A stretch of 64,000 nucleotides of DNA, from assembly GCA_037127255.1 (NCBI GenBank), contig JBANSL010000009.1, positions 25,136,475 through 25,200,474 of the forward strand, in the 5' to 3' direction. Positions 33,579-44,127 of the stretch are shown here, piece after piece; positions within the stretch are counted from its first letter, which is position 1, and each line of letters begins with the position of its first letter. The stretch comes from Persicaria tinctoria. Its lineage: Eukaryota > Streptophyta > Magnoliopsida > Caryophyllales > Polygonaceae. The position numbers and the translations under genes are program-made. Under the pieces are notes generated by a model, which was not told the origin of the DNA, did not search any database, and was given only the letters and a program-made list of their open reading frames with translations.

Positions 33579-35067
33579 ATGCGCCGTTCTGGTCAACCAC
33601 CCGAGTTTGACGGCTTAGACGAACCAGAGCGCCTTCTACACATCAGAGCTAAACTACAAAGAGCCATGGCAGCTGCAGAGACACAGGAACAGCTGATCGA
33701 GAGGCTCACGAGGGATCTAGCTGCTAGGGATGTTGCTCTCGCCACTGAGAGAGCATGCATGCAACAGGAAGCTGAGCTTGCGAGGCAAGCAGAAGCTGAG
33801 CTTGCCTTATACCCAACCATTGCAGAGGATTATATGCACCCGACTCTCGTCGTGCTTGAATCGGCCATTCTAATCCCTGAAAACAACTATGAAATTCGCA
33901 CTCAATTCCTTATTGAAATTAAAAATCATGCTTTTCATGGTAGATTTAATGAATGCCATTTGCGCCATATTACCAACTTTATTGACACGTGTCGTACTCT
34001 TTCTGAAGGTACCACCTTGGAGTACATCCTGATGAAAGCTTTCCGTTGGTCTTTGGCTGGTCCTGCATTGAAGTGGTTGGAAGGGCTGAAACCACGATCT
34101 CTCACAAAATGGGCTCTAGTGAAGCAGGAATTTCTGAACAAGTTCTTTCCTCCTGCCAATACAACACTCCTGCGCCAAAAGATCACATCTTTCAAATAGC
34201 AGCCTGGGGAGACGCTAGCAAAGGCATGGGAACGCTATAAGGATCTACTGCGATCCTGCCCTACACATGGACAGCAACCCTGCGTAGTTCAAGAGATCTT
34301 CTTCAACTCTCTGGACTTGGCTGCAAAGGACAGAATCAACACATATACTCACTATGAGTATCTGACAATGCCGCCTCCTGACGCATGGGCTGCTCTAGAC
34401 AAGCTAACCATCCATGCCCTTATATGAGCCCCCTAAGGAGATTGATCCAGATGTAAGGGAACAGTACTATAGAGATCAGAATAAGAAGCTCCTCAAACAA
34501 GTAAAGTATCTTTCTGTCAACCAGCCTTGTATTGAATGCGGATCACAGAGGCACACCACTACTGAGTGCCCACACACTGAGCAAGTCAGGCTGGCAAAAT
34601 ACCATGAAGAGGCGGCTTACGCAGGGGGTCCCAATCACTACATGGGCGACCAAAGGTTTCAGCAACCACAATGGAACCAAGGTGCCCCTAGAAACCCCCC
34701 GCCCTATAGAGCTCCCGGACATCCGGAAAGAGACCAGACAAAGGATGATCTACAGACTGTTTTAGAGGAAATAACGAGAAATCATACAGAAACAAGGCAA
34801 TCCTTCAACTCAGTCTATACTCAGATTCAGGGCGTCAACTCTAGGCTTGGGGAAATTGATATATGGCGGAAATCAGTTGATACACAGATTGGTCAGCTGG
34901 CAGCAGGAATCCCCAGACAATCAGGTTCACTCCCTGGATCTTCAGAACCAAATCCCAAGGGAAAGACTGGACACATCGCTGCTGTAAAACTCAGAAGCGG
35001 CCATCAACTGCAAGAGCCAGAGGTCGGAAAGCAGCAGAACACAGGAGAAAAGCAGGTCGACCAGTAG
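33579..35067 (+). pseudogene. Gag of the Athila-like element, interrupted
   Basis: This encodes the capsid/nucleocapsid precursor that packages element RNA. The first open part (33579-34196) has an Ala/Glu/Arg-rich helical N-terminus and a retrotransposon-gag core containing AFRWSLAGPALKWLEGLKP and EFLNKFFPP. A TAG at 34197 and a TGA at 34425 interrupt this frame. Homologous sequence continues in the next frame from about 34414, so a frameshift lies near 34405-34424. That frame contains a zinc knuckle CIECGSQRHTTTEC (C-X2-C-X4-H-X4-C) and a Gln/Asn-rich tail, ending at TAG 35065-35067. After that TAG the same frame stays open into the protease ORF. The copy cannot make full-length Gag without recoding. 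Confidence 0.85.
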
Positions 35068-35079
35068 CAAGTCGACAAG

Positions 35080-35235
35080 AACCTACTCGATCTCGATGAG
35101 GGCCAACTCGATCTCGAGGAACAATTAGGCCAGCCTTCGACTGCACAACACAGCAACTCGACACCACCCAATTTGGTCGAGATTGAGGAAGGCGTGGTCG
35201 AGATCGAGGACGGTCAACCCGAGATCGAGGAAACT
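35080..35235. repeat. TCGA-tiled array, variant A, inside the gag-protease coding region
   Basis: ACTCGATCTCGATGAGG, ACTCGATCTCGAGGAAC, GTCGAGATTGAGGAAGG, GTCGAGATCGAGGACGG and CCGAGATCGAGGAAAC lie in succession. In this array the reading frame gives LDLDE, LDLEE, VEIEE, VEIED and PEIEE. Confidence 0.85.
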
Positions 35236-36465
35236 GCAGCACCTCCGACATCTGTTCTGGCTCCGACTCAGAAAAAGAAGCTGCCTTTCCCCACAAAATC
35301 TCCAAAGGACCTAGCAGAAAAGAAATTTCAACGCTTCATCAAGATGCTTCAGAAACTCAATGTCACCATCCCCTTCACAGAACCTCTCAATGAAATGCCA
35401 TCCTATGTCAAGTTCCTGAAGGAGATTCTGAGCAAAAAGCGATCAATGGCTGAGATTACAGAGGAATGCAGCCATTTGGACATACTGGAAAAGAGGCCAG
35501 ATCCAGGTAAGTTTGCTATATCTATTGGATTTGGTCCATATAAAATTAATGCCTTATGTGATCTTGGAGCTAGTGTGAGTATAATGCCTTTAAAAATTTG
35601 GTCCAAGATTAAGATAGGTGCCCTAGAGCCCGTGGATGCTAGACTTTACATGGCCAACAACACAGTGGTCATTCCAACAGGCATGGTGGACAATGTGCAA
35701 GTACAAGTAGGTAAATTCTTTGTCCCTGCTGATTTCCTAGTTGTTGATATGCAAGAAGACCCTGCTTGTCCAATTATTCTAGGAAGACCCTTCTTGGTGA
35801 CGGTGGATGCCAACATAAGCGTGAGGAAAGGAGTGCTCACTTTCAACATCAGCAATGAGGTAATTGAGTATTCCTTTAATAAAACTGAAAGGCATACAGG
35901 TCCAATGGAAGAGGTAAAATCTATCTCAGCTGGCTATATCACTTGCGGGGAACCCAAGGTAAGAAATATGACCCATGAGGAGCTGGAAAAGAGGGATATG
36001 GAGGCCCAAGTGGAGGAGATCATGGCAATCCTAAAGGAGGACACAGAGAATCCAATCGACACAGACCAAGGTACGTCGTTATGGACTAACTATTTTTCGG
36101 ATGCCTTGACAGGAACTAAGTATGGGGTCAAAGTCGACCAAGATTCCTCGACATCGAGGACTCTAGTCGATCTCGACCAACACCAGGAGCCTCTACCAGC
36201 ACCAGCGTCGTCGAGCAGCCAGACAGAAGTCGAGCCCTCCTCGAGATCGAGTACACTACTCGAGATCGACCACCACCTCCCTGCCTCGACTTCGTCTTCC
36301 TCGACGCTGACTCCACCAGACGGCCAAACCTACTCGAGATCGACCAAGCTTCCCCAGCTCCTGCATCCTCGAGCAGCTCACTACCAGAAAACTCGTCGAG
36401 ATCGAGTACTCCTACTCGAGATCGACCAAACACCGTGGTCCCCGATTCCGTCTCTGCGAAGGTAA
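35173..36465 (+). CDS. Protease-containing ORF of the Athila-like element
   Basis: A 430-codon frame is in register with the gag tail upstream of the TAG at 35065. It has an N-terminal acidic VEIEE-type stretch encoded by TCGA repeats, then a conserved linker (FQRFIKMLQKLNVTIPFTEP). An aspartic-protease domain follows, with catalytic ALCDLGASVSIMP at about residues 127-140 and IILGRPFL about 70 residues later. DLGAS in place of D(S/T)G is usual in Athila-like proteases. The C-terminal ~110 residues are Ser/Thr/Pro-rich and again encoded by the TCGA array, in changing frames. RT, RNase H and integrase do not follow; the stop is at 36463-36465. The ATG at 35173 is internal, and translation would normally come through gag. 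Confidence 0.8.
   Translation: MVEIEEGVVEIEDGQPEIEETAAPPTSVLAPTQKKKLPFPTKSPKDLAEKKFQRFIKMLQKLNVTIPFTEPLNEMPSYVKFLKEILSKKRSMAEITEECSHLDILEKRPDPGKFAISIGFGPYKINALCDLGASVSIMPLKIWSKIKIGALEPVDARLYMANNTVVIPTGMVDNVQVQVGKFFVPADFLVVDMQEDPACPIILGRPFLVTVDANISVRKGVLTFNISNEVIEYSFNKTERHTGPMEEVKSISAGYITCGEPKVRNMTHEELEKRDMEAQVEEIMAILKEDTENPIDTDQGTSLWTNYFSDALTGTKYGVKVDQDSSTSRTLVDLDQHQEPLPAPASSSSQTEVEPSSRSSTLLEIDHHLPASTSSSSTLTPPDGQTYSRSTKLPQLLHPRAAHYQKTRRDRVLLLEIDQTPWSPIPSLRR
36130..36430. repeat. TCGA-tiled array, variant A, after the protease domain
   Basis: CTCGAGATCGAGTAC, CTCGAGATCGACCA and CGTCGAGATCGAGTACTCC are spread over ~300 bp. In one continuous ORF they are read as SSRSST, TLLEID, TYSRST and RRDRVLLLEID, so the nucleotide word is used in all three frames. 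Confidence 0.88.
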
Positions 36466-36764
36466 GCCAAGGTATGAATCTTTCTTCTCCTATTTCTATT
36501 AAAGATCTATCTATACATGGGAGAGGTTTGCCTTGGTATGTGCGCTTATGTAGGATATCCAATGATGAGCCTAAGGAGTATGAAGTTGGAGACAAGCTCT
36601 ATGTCTCTAAATCAAAAGATCATTGGTTCCTTAACAAATTCAACAAGAAGAGGATGGGACCTTTCGTGGTGAACAAGATCCATTCTGGAGGATTGCAACT
36701 GATGGACAAAGATGGAGTTCTATTTGAAGCCCAAGCTACATGGGCCCTGCAGATGCCACCTTGA
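36435..36764 (+). pseudogene. Integrase C-terminal tail remnant
   Basis: A 109-codon frame overlaps the end of the protease ORF. Its second half reads YEVGDKLYVSKS, FNKKRMGPFVVNKIHSGG and LQLMDKDG. This resembles the small barrel with a GPF/Y motif that ends gypsy integrases (VGD.VLL...K..GPF.V..V...GAV.L). The RT, RNase H and catalytic integrase segments that should lie between protease and this tail are missing. A large internal deletion therefore seems to have joined the protease region to the integrase end. Confidence 0.55.
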
Positions 36765-36888
36765 GCTAAATGGAAAGTCGGCCTAGCGACTATAAAATCT
36801 AGAGCTTGTACATAGACATTTATTTTTGGACATTGTTTTGTTTGTTTTTGGTTTTGAACACTTTTAGTTTTTCTATTATCGGTATATG

Positions 36889-37693
36889 TCTTCTGCACTT
36901 TTCAGGTTCATGGATAGAAGCAAGCTATATTCAGACTCGGCCCAGGCAGTTCTTTCATTCGAAATTAAGAGGCCCTGCACACCTGTCTAGTGAGTTTCTT
37001 TCTTTACCCTTGTTTTTATACAGTGAGGACACTGTAATATTTAAGTATGGGGTGGGGGAAGGGCTTACTTTATGCATATTTGCCATATTTTGTGCATATT
37101 TGGAATTTATTTCTTTGAATTGCTAGTTGCTACATAGCTATTTTGGAATGCATTATTGATTTATGTGCTTGTATGCATGTTTTCCAAAGTTTTGAAAAAT
37201 CACCCCCATTGAAAATTTTTGAATAATGTCATGGAAGCTTATATTGAACCCGACGATGCAAAATTGGATTCATTCGAGATATAGCATGAAATTGTCTTCT
37301 GCACTTTTCAGGTCCATGGATAGAAGCAAGCTATATTCAGACTCGACCCAGGCAGATCTTTCATTCGAAATTAAGAGGCCCTGCACACCTGTCTAGTGAG
37401 TTTCTTTCTTTACTCTTATTTTTATACAATGAGGACACTGTAATATTTAAGTATGGGGTGGGGGAAGGGCTTACTTTATGCATATTTGCCATATTTTGTG
37501 CATATTTGGAATTTATTTCTTTGAATTGCTACATAGCTATTTTGGAATGCATTATTGCTTTATGTGCTTGTATGCATGTTTTCCAAAGTTTTGAAAAATC
37601 ACCCCCATTGAATTTTTTTTAATAATGTCATGGAAGCTTATATTGAACTCGACGATGCAAAATTGGATTCGTTAGAGATATAGCATGAAATTG
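36889..37693. repeat. ~406-bp tandem duplication in the 3' internal region
   Basis: TCTTCTGCACTTTTCAGGT starts at 36889 and again at 37295, and the following ~400 bp match closely. Each copy contains TTTAAGTATGGGGTGGGGGA, a purine-rich word related to the PPT-like sequence beside the 3' LTR. Confidence 0.88.
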
Positions 37694-38649
37694 CCTAGTA
37701 AAGGGAAGTCACAATGAAGTGCATTATTTCATGAAAACCATGAAAGGAGGTAAAATTTGAATTTGCTTTTGACATGTTGCATGATAAGAGGATGGAGGAC
37801 TTTATATTTCCATATAATGCTCATATCATTATAATCCTAGTCTTACCTATGCTTATGCATCACAAAAGCCATATTATGCCTTATTTCAATTATTGCTCCA
37901 CATGATCTAAATATTGCCCATTCTTTACCTTATTTCCTATCCGGGGATTATCTTGAGAATAATGTTACATTATGGAGATTGTTATATGGTTTTTGTGTTG
38001 TTTTTATCATTATTGGAGTTTGGTAGGAAAATATATGAAAATATGGAAAATTTAATGAGTGAAAGAAAATCCAATCACCTCAGGAGATAAAGGTAGATTG
38101 ACCCTGCTCGCTGAGATAATAGTTTGGCGAGATGGGACACACAGGTGAGGAGTCCAAAGCACTAAGTATCCGGGGCCATTCATGACACCCATGTTTGCGA
38201 CTCGCGAGAAGGCAGTGCTGAGGTTAGAGAGGTAAACACATTATTATTGATAAAAACATTATGAAAGGTGATGAATCTTATGGAGAAGGAATGTGGAAAT
38301 TCAGTTTGGAAATACTCCATTTCCCCGGATCATTAGCACCACATTGCCAAAATTTGCCCACCTTTAGCCTTTTACTAATCTACTCCTTATTTGAGCTTAA
38401 ATTAAAGTCATCTTGATTATCAATGCTTTGTTACGAATGAATGTTTTGCATAACCCTCCTTTTGTGAGTAGATGTTGCTTTTGTATATTTGCACATGCAT
38501 GGATCTGTGACACTAGTACCTTTTCGAGGATGGTAATTGATTGCAGGGTTATATGAGAATGAATCTAAGATGTTGACAGTTTGAATTCTTCCCCTGAATG
38601 ACAATTAAAAGTATTGCTTAAGAACAGACAAGCTTAAGTATGGGGTGTT
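37694..38649 (+). other. 3' untranslated internal region and PPT-like tract
   Basis: No ORF is seen. CTTAAGTATGGGGTGTT directly precedes the 3' LTR at 38650 and would serve as the polypurine primer for plus-strand synthesis, though it contains pyrimidines. Confidence 0.55.
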
Positions 38650-40227
38650 TGTTGTGAGCCTAATTTGCTATGTTTTACACTTACTTTTATATCGATTTCT
38701 GCATACATTGCATGCATTTGGGTTAGAATAATACAGAATCTGTGTAGTTTACACTTATTTGCAATATATGGAGGTCTACACAAGTTTTAGTTATATTTCG
38801 CAGAAATCGGACGCACTTTGGAGCTTAAAGGAAACTCATGGAGAAGCTAAGAATGATGCAGCTGGAGAAAAGACCATATTTAGACATCCATCATTCTGAA
38901 TCAAGCTTTTATGTCTTCATGAGAGTTGTTGCCCTTGAAAAGAGTTTTCCAACGCATGCTCATATGCGTCAATCCGACGAACGAGGACTCGGGAAAGTGT
39001 GTTTTAAGAACAGAGCAGAAAGCTGAGAGATGTACTCGATATCGAGTACCTTTACTCGAGATCGACCAAAAATGTCCAAGGAGTGCCTGGTCGAGGAGGA
39101 GCTGATCGAGAAGCCGAAGACGAAGACATGCCGGGTTACACTCTACTCGAGATCGAGTAAACCTACTCGAGATCGAGGAACCCGGAAGCCGGCACCCGAG
39201 CCATGTCGAAGAGAGGTTGCTCGACAACACCAGAAGACCTAGTCGACGAGGCACCTTTACTCGAGATCGAGTAAGGTCCTCGAGATCGACCAAGCCTAGG
39301 AGCCATGTCCGAGCCACATGGAGGACCAGCAACCCGAGACGCCGAGCCAGCCAAGTCGACGTCAGTTCTACTCGATCTCGAGGAGCCTTGGTCGAGATCG
39401 AGGAGCCGCGTCCCGAAGCCGCGTTACGCGGTTTGAGCAGTCCTACGCGTTGTGGGAGTCCTTGGAGCCGAAGGAATCCGAGCTGGCCGAGATCCATCAA
39501 GTTCTATCTATGGAAGACAAGATCTATCAACATGAGAAGACTTACCTATTTAGATTTAATTTCCTCTTTATAGATTTAATTCCTAAATTACTTTTATTTA
39601 TCTTTTAAGCTTTTTAGATATAGACAGATATATTCTATCCTTGATTAGCAAGGAATAGAAGGCTATAAATAAAGCCTTAGGGGCTGGTTTTTCATAATTC
39701 AATTCAATTCAGAGCAAGAGAAGTAGTTCCACGGAGACAGTTTAGGAGTTCTAAGGTTTTTAGGGTTTTGGCATTCAGCGAAAGTTGGATTCCTGGGATT
39801 GTAAAAGCTTTGAATTTAGTTTAATGCAAGTTTCTTTTTATACATCAATGCCTGCTATTGCGATGAAGAGCGAGTAGTCCACCCACTTCTGGGGCTGGGG
39901 TGAGCCCGACGGTGGCCATGTGAGGTGATGCGGTAAATGTCAGATCTTGTTATGCAATTCGTCTTATATCCCTATGAGCATGATTCTTCTGCGAGAGTTG
40001 AAGGTGATCGTTGTTTGTATTTTCCGTGAGAGTTAAAGGTCAGATATGTCTTATGTTTGCTTTTCTGTGAGATTTACAGCTGCCTAGGATCCGCTGACAC
40101 GCTTCCTCGTGGATTCGATCCTGACTTTCTCTTACTGCATTGGAGGAGTCTTGTAATTATTTGCGTGGGCCTAAATCTGGTTTGATCTATTTTGTTATAT
40201 TTCATACTTGATTTCCTCCTCACAACA
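38650..40227 (+). repeat. 3' LTR of the Athila-like element, internally deleted
   Basis: 1578 bp, starting TGTTGTGAGCC and ending CCTCACAACA. It is colinear with the 5' LTR but lacks roughly 480 bp corresponding to about 32825-33320. A short unmatched filler (CCGTGAGAGTTAAAGGTCAG) lies at the junction near 40023-40043. A deletion with filler suggests end-joining repair after insertion. The first TCGA array is kept; the second is lost. Confidence 0.9.
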
Positions 40228-40399
40228 GTAAGAACACATTGAAACTTATTAAAAGCACAGACATGCATCTCGCCAAGAGATCGGAAGTAATTCAATTGCT
40301 CAATTCATCGCTAGAAGTAAAAATTTGGTGAAATATTACATTTTCCTAATCTAATTAGCTTATTAGCATCTTCAGTTTATGTTTATTTATTGGCCGTTG

Positions 40400-40800
40400 T
40401 AACACCATTTAATTTTTTTTTTAAGCGTGTAACATCTCTCCTCTCTCATAAACTCGCGAGGACGCTCTCTAGCGTTTCCTCTTCATCGATTCCTCTCCGT
40501 CCATGGCTTTCGAGCTCCCTCTCTCAACATCCGTTCCCTCCTCCTTCGACCTGCTCTTTATCTCTCACGCTCCTCCTTTGTTCATACCCCTCACCCGATT
40601 TCACAACTGTTGATGCTAACGAGGAATCTCAGATGAAAATCCGGCTCCTCCTTGCCGTCGATGCCATCATCTGGCACTTCTAGTCTCCTCCGCTCACCTG
40701 CGAGGACGAATCCAGACTCATCATCCTCCGAATTCTGTGGCCAGACGAAACCAGACTCAGCCTCCCCCGATTTCGGTGCCGCTCTCCGGTTTACAGGTAC
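40400..40800 (+). other. GC-rich exon-like segment, unidentified
   Basis: C/T-rich leader-like DNA is followed by a short open stretch with ESQMKIRLLLAVDAIIWHF. It may be the 5' part of a captured or decayed gene. No family is recognised. Confidence 0.25.
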
Positions 40801-40928
40801 TCACTTCTCGTTTTCTTCAATTGATCCTCCGATTTTGTTATTTTAAGATGACGGGATGAGTTGTTGAGAGATTGTATGGTAGAAATTGACATCCAATTGA
40901 AAGAGAAATCGGTGGAGGAGAAAGTTGT

Positions 40929-41082
40929 TGTTAGCCGCGGAGTCCGCAGATAAGAGGTTGGAGGTGCTGATGGCGGCGACGACGCCGGTGGTTTTAGGGA
41001 CTGGAAATCGGGTCCTTTACAAACTGGCCTTTGCTTCGCTGAAGCAGTACCCGTTCGTCCTGGCACAACTCACCACATTCGG
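40929..41082 (+). pseudogene. Exon fragment of a CRT-like (CLT) plastid thiol transporter
   Basis: The frame reads AAESADKRLEVLMAATTPVV, LGTGNRVLYKLAFASLKQYP and FVLAQLTTFG and ends at a GG/GTAGGTC donor. Plant CRT-like transporters (drug/metabolite transporter fold, plastid export of glutathione precursors) have RLEV.IA...V.LG.GNRVLYKLALVPLK.YPFFLAQL.TFGYV at their first transmembrane segment. The other helices are not found. The segment is flanked by pieces of unrelated sequence, so it is an isolated exon. Confidence 0.68.
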
Positions 41083-41727
41083 GTAGGTCAAAATTAGTAC
41101 TGAATTACTTCAATTTGCCTAGCTAATTCAATTACTTCCATTTGCCTAATTTCCTCACAATAGATTCAATTTGCCTTGGTGTTTATTGTTTTTTTATTTC
41201 TCTACCGGTTGATGAAGCATGTCCTTGTAGAACATGGGGCTTCCAATTTGGATTCAAATTGTAATGTTCATAAGCAGTTACAGAAGCTTTTTTTGAAGCT
41301 TTTAGATTTTAAGATAGATGAGAAATAGAGACGGAAAATCAATCCTTGTCTCCTTGGTAAGAAGCTCTAACTTGCTCAAATCTGCGATGCATCTGTAACT
41401 GCCTATAAGATTAATTATATGGATACTGGTAAAGGGGTTTCCTTTATCAATCCCTCGTTGTTGAAGATACGGATGGATTAATTATATGGATAATTGCCTA
41501 TAAGTTTCTATGTGATGCTTTGGGTGAGAAGGCACTAGTATTTTCACTGGCTTCATTGATAGTTCGTATGAGGTCTTGTTATATGTTGTGCTCCAAAGAG
41601 CGATATTGCTTGCTAAAGAACGATGCTGTTTTTGAATTCCTAGAGTTTTTGGTATAGATATCTTTAGCAATTTTGAGGGGCTGCATTTGTCCTAGTTGCT
41701 GCTTCTGTTTTCTGCTGATATGGATGT

Positions 41728-41997
41728 TCACTTGCTCCCCGGCTTATCATTCAACCATGTATTTTCCTCTTGCAGGTCACTCGGAATCTTAATCACCTTT
41801 GTCATCACATTTTGGCACTCACTAGAGGTAACTTCAATCCTGCTCTCACTTTTCGATCTATCTAAGTCGAAATGCTTCCTGATTCTGTCTCCCACACGAG
41901 AAGCATCATCGAGTGTAATGCATTTTTCGACAGTCCATTCCAGTAGCGACGTCAAGTGGATTGCAAACTCTTCGAGTCCATGGCTCCCACTCAGCAC
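41728..41997 (-). pseudogene. Coiled-coil-like exon fragment, possibly FPP-related
   Basis: The minus-strand frame contains LEEFAIHLTSLLEWTVEKCI, TLDDASRVGDRIRKHFDLDR and SKSES. A similar pattern (short helix, then basic residues and a D.(S/D)RSESE ending) occurs in filament-like plant proteins, but the resemblance is weak. No adjoining exons are recognised. Confidence 0.25.
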
Positions 41998-42992
41998 AAG
42001 GCTACACGAAAGTACACATTTTTGCAGAATCAGAAACTAGTATTGTGCTGAAATATGGAAATCATGCATTTGAAAATGTGCAAGCAGTGATTACTAGGGT
42101 AAATAGAAAATGTCACTTTAGTTTTAGTTTCTGGCACACGTTTGATGAACACGGAAAGGCTTGATACTTTAGCTTCACCACCCCTTATGACCCTCTAACT
42201 TTAGTTATTTTTAAATGGGTTCATATACAGATGTGTCTTTCCGAGTAATATATAACCCCAAAGAATTTCTTTTTGCTGTGTTTTGATGGTACCTAGTGCA
42301 TACAACTTGCAATAACTTTGGACATTTGCTTTCTTCTATTATCATAGTACACCAGTTAGTGGCATATTATGTTTCATTATTGCTGAGATTGGAACTTCCA
42401 AATTGCCTTTGATGTGAAATTACGAAAGGAAATATTATTACTTGAGAATTGGAAGTGATTAGTGGCTTGCTAGAAAAAAAGCTGGTGAAAAAACCGAAAA
42501 TTATGAAATTGGTGTTTGTAAATTTTATCACGGTTTGAATTATAGGATTAGTGTATGCAATTTACCTCCTGAGTGTGAGGTATGCTTCAGTTCTACCTTT
42601 ATGTTAAAGGGGGAATAATGTATTCTACCTTTGTGCATATTGCAGCTTCTTCAAAATTTTAAGGTTCGCTATGTGCCTGGTTGGAATTGTCATGGTCTTC
42701 CCATTGAGTTAAAAGGAAAGTGTTAGGTTAGTATTAATGTGTTGTGCGGTTTACATCTTTTAATCAATTTTAATTCACCGGTTCTCTATCTTTTCACATC
42801 ACCTTTTCATTATAATTTACTTTTTAAGGTGTAGAGGCAGTAGATTCGACTAGTTCTCTATCTTAAGTAGGGTCTCCAGTCAAAAAGATGTTTGTATAGG
42901 TCTCTTAATGAGAAAAATAGACATGCATTGCATCTTCAAGAACTTTTTTATTTATTATTTTTTCTGCAATTTTATCGTTTGAAATTATACTA

Positions 42993-43340
42993 ATGACTGC
43001 CTTGATGTTTCACTGCTACAATCAATTGACCAAGAATCTAGGAAGGAGCTCACTTCAGGCTACTGCAGAGAAGGCTTTTCTGAAAGAGAAGTGTTCAAAG
43101 CCTTATTTGAATAAGCACCCCAAGCCACCAAGGCCTCCCAAGGGTTCGATGCTGAATGCTTCTGACATAGAGCTGGTGAGGGAGATTTTGGAGCTTGCTG
43201 CATTGAAACGGGCAAGGATTGAGAGGATGAGAGCCTTGAAGAAGATGAAACGGGCTGCTCCAGTGGCATTTTTGCGAGCCTTGACCAGAGCACACGAGCT
43301 GTCAATGAAGAAGGGAGCCCTTCTTAGCACAGTGAGATAA
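42993..43340 (+). pseudogene. Exon fragment of a basic plant protein of unknown function
   Basis: A 115-codon frame contains KHPKPPRPPKGSMLNASDIE, LVREILELAALKRARIERMR and ALKKMK. It vaguely recalls a small plant membrane-protein family with KPPRPPRG and ELA.LKRARIERMKALKKMK, but the hydrophobic C-terminal segment I would expect is not present; the frame ends in TRAHELSMKKGALLSTVR. It is the last of the gene-like pieces between 40.4 and 43.4 kb. Confidence 0.35.
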
Positions 43341-44127
43341 AGTGGGATGTTGTTTATCAACATGGACTCCTTGATGAAGCTGCTTGATGAAGCTCTTTTT
43401 TTTATGTTTTTGTTTTTGTATTCAAGAAATGTTTGTTGCTATGAATGTTTAGATGAAAATTGTATACTATTCAATTCCTTGAGATTAGAGCACATGAATC
43501 TATAGTTGAAAATGATTCCAGGAATCTGTAATCAAATTAGATGAAAATGATTTGGAAAAGTCAGATGCTAAAGAACTCTCTAATTTCTTCCATCTCTATT
43601 TTCCTTCCTTCTCCTAAAATTAGAGCATAATGTCTTATATCTTCCTTTGTTGTACTTGGTATATAAGGGTTGAAAGGCACACTAATGCACAGTGGGTAAA
43701 ACACTGCAGTTCCCACCAAAACAAACGCAAAGAAATAGGGGAGGTTTCACTTTGTACAGGGTCTCTTCTATTTGTGGGTTGGAATCTTTTGCCCAACCAT
43801 GGTTTCTTTGATGACTCTTTCCACTAATTCCAATTTCTACTTTCAACTTTTTTAGTGTTTTCTTACAAATAAATAGGTGCAGCTACAACTTAGCATCAAT
43901 CATGTCTGATAACTCCCTCCCTTGATGAGAATCGGAATAGATGTTTCAAAGTCTTTGACAGGATATTTGTGTCAAAGGCCTTGGAGCATTAGCAGTTGAT
44001 GAAATACAAAACCTACCTTTATTATTCGTATATTATTTTATCTTATTATATACTTCCATTATATTATATATATATGTATGACTAACCATTTCAGGAAGTA
44101 TATTCGAAGATTGCATCCTTCCTTACA
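43341..44127. other. Non-coding DNA
   Basis: I see no gene, repeat or element boundary in this AT-rich stretch. Confidence 0.4.

Larger units (their letters stand above)
31444..40227 (+). mobile_element. Non-autonomous Athila-like (Ty3/gypsy) LTR retrotransposon
   Basis: An 8784-bp element has TGTTGTGAG...CCTCACAACA LTRs, a 5-bp target duplication (GTAAG), a primer-binding site resembling the complement of the tRNA-Asp 3' end, a gag-protease region, an integrase-tail remnant and a G-rich PPT-like sequence. Reverse transcriptase, RNase H and the integrase core are absent, so it must rely on enzymes of a relative (TR-GAG-like organisation). The LTRs differ by scattered substitutions and one internal deletion in the 3' copy, suggesting fairly recent insertion. 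Long LTRs, a tRNA-Asp site and a DLGAS protease motif fit the Athila lineage. Confidence 0.88.

Noticed and set aside
34197..35067. TAG followed by CAG/CAA in gag as programmed read-through
   Set aside because: TAG-CAR resembles the start of the known plant-viral read-through context, but the next codons (CCT, GTC) do not fit it, and a TGA and a frameshift also interrupt this gag. Simple mutation is more likely.
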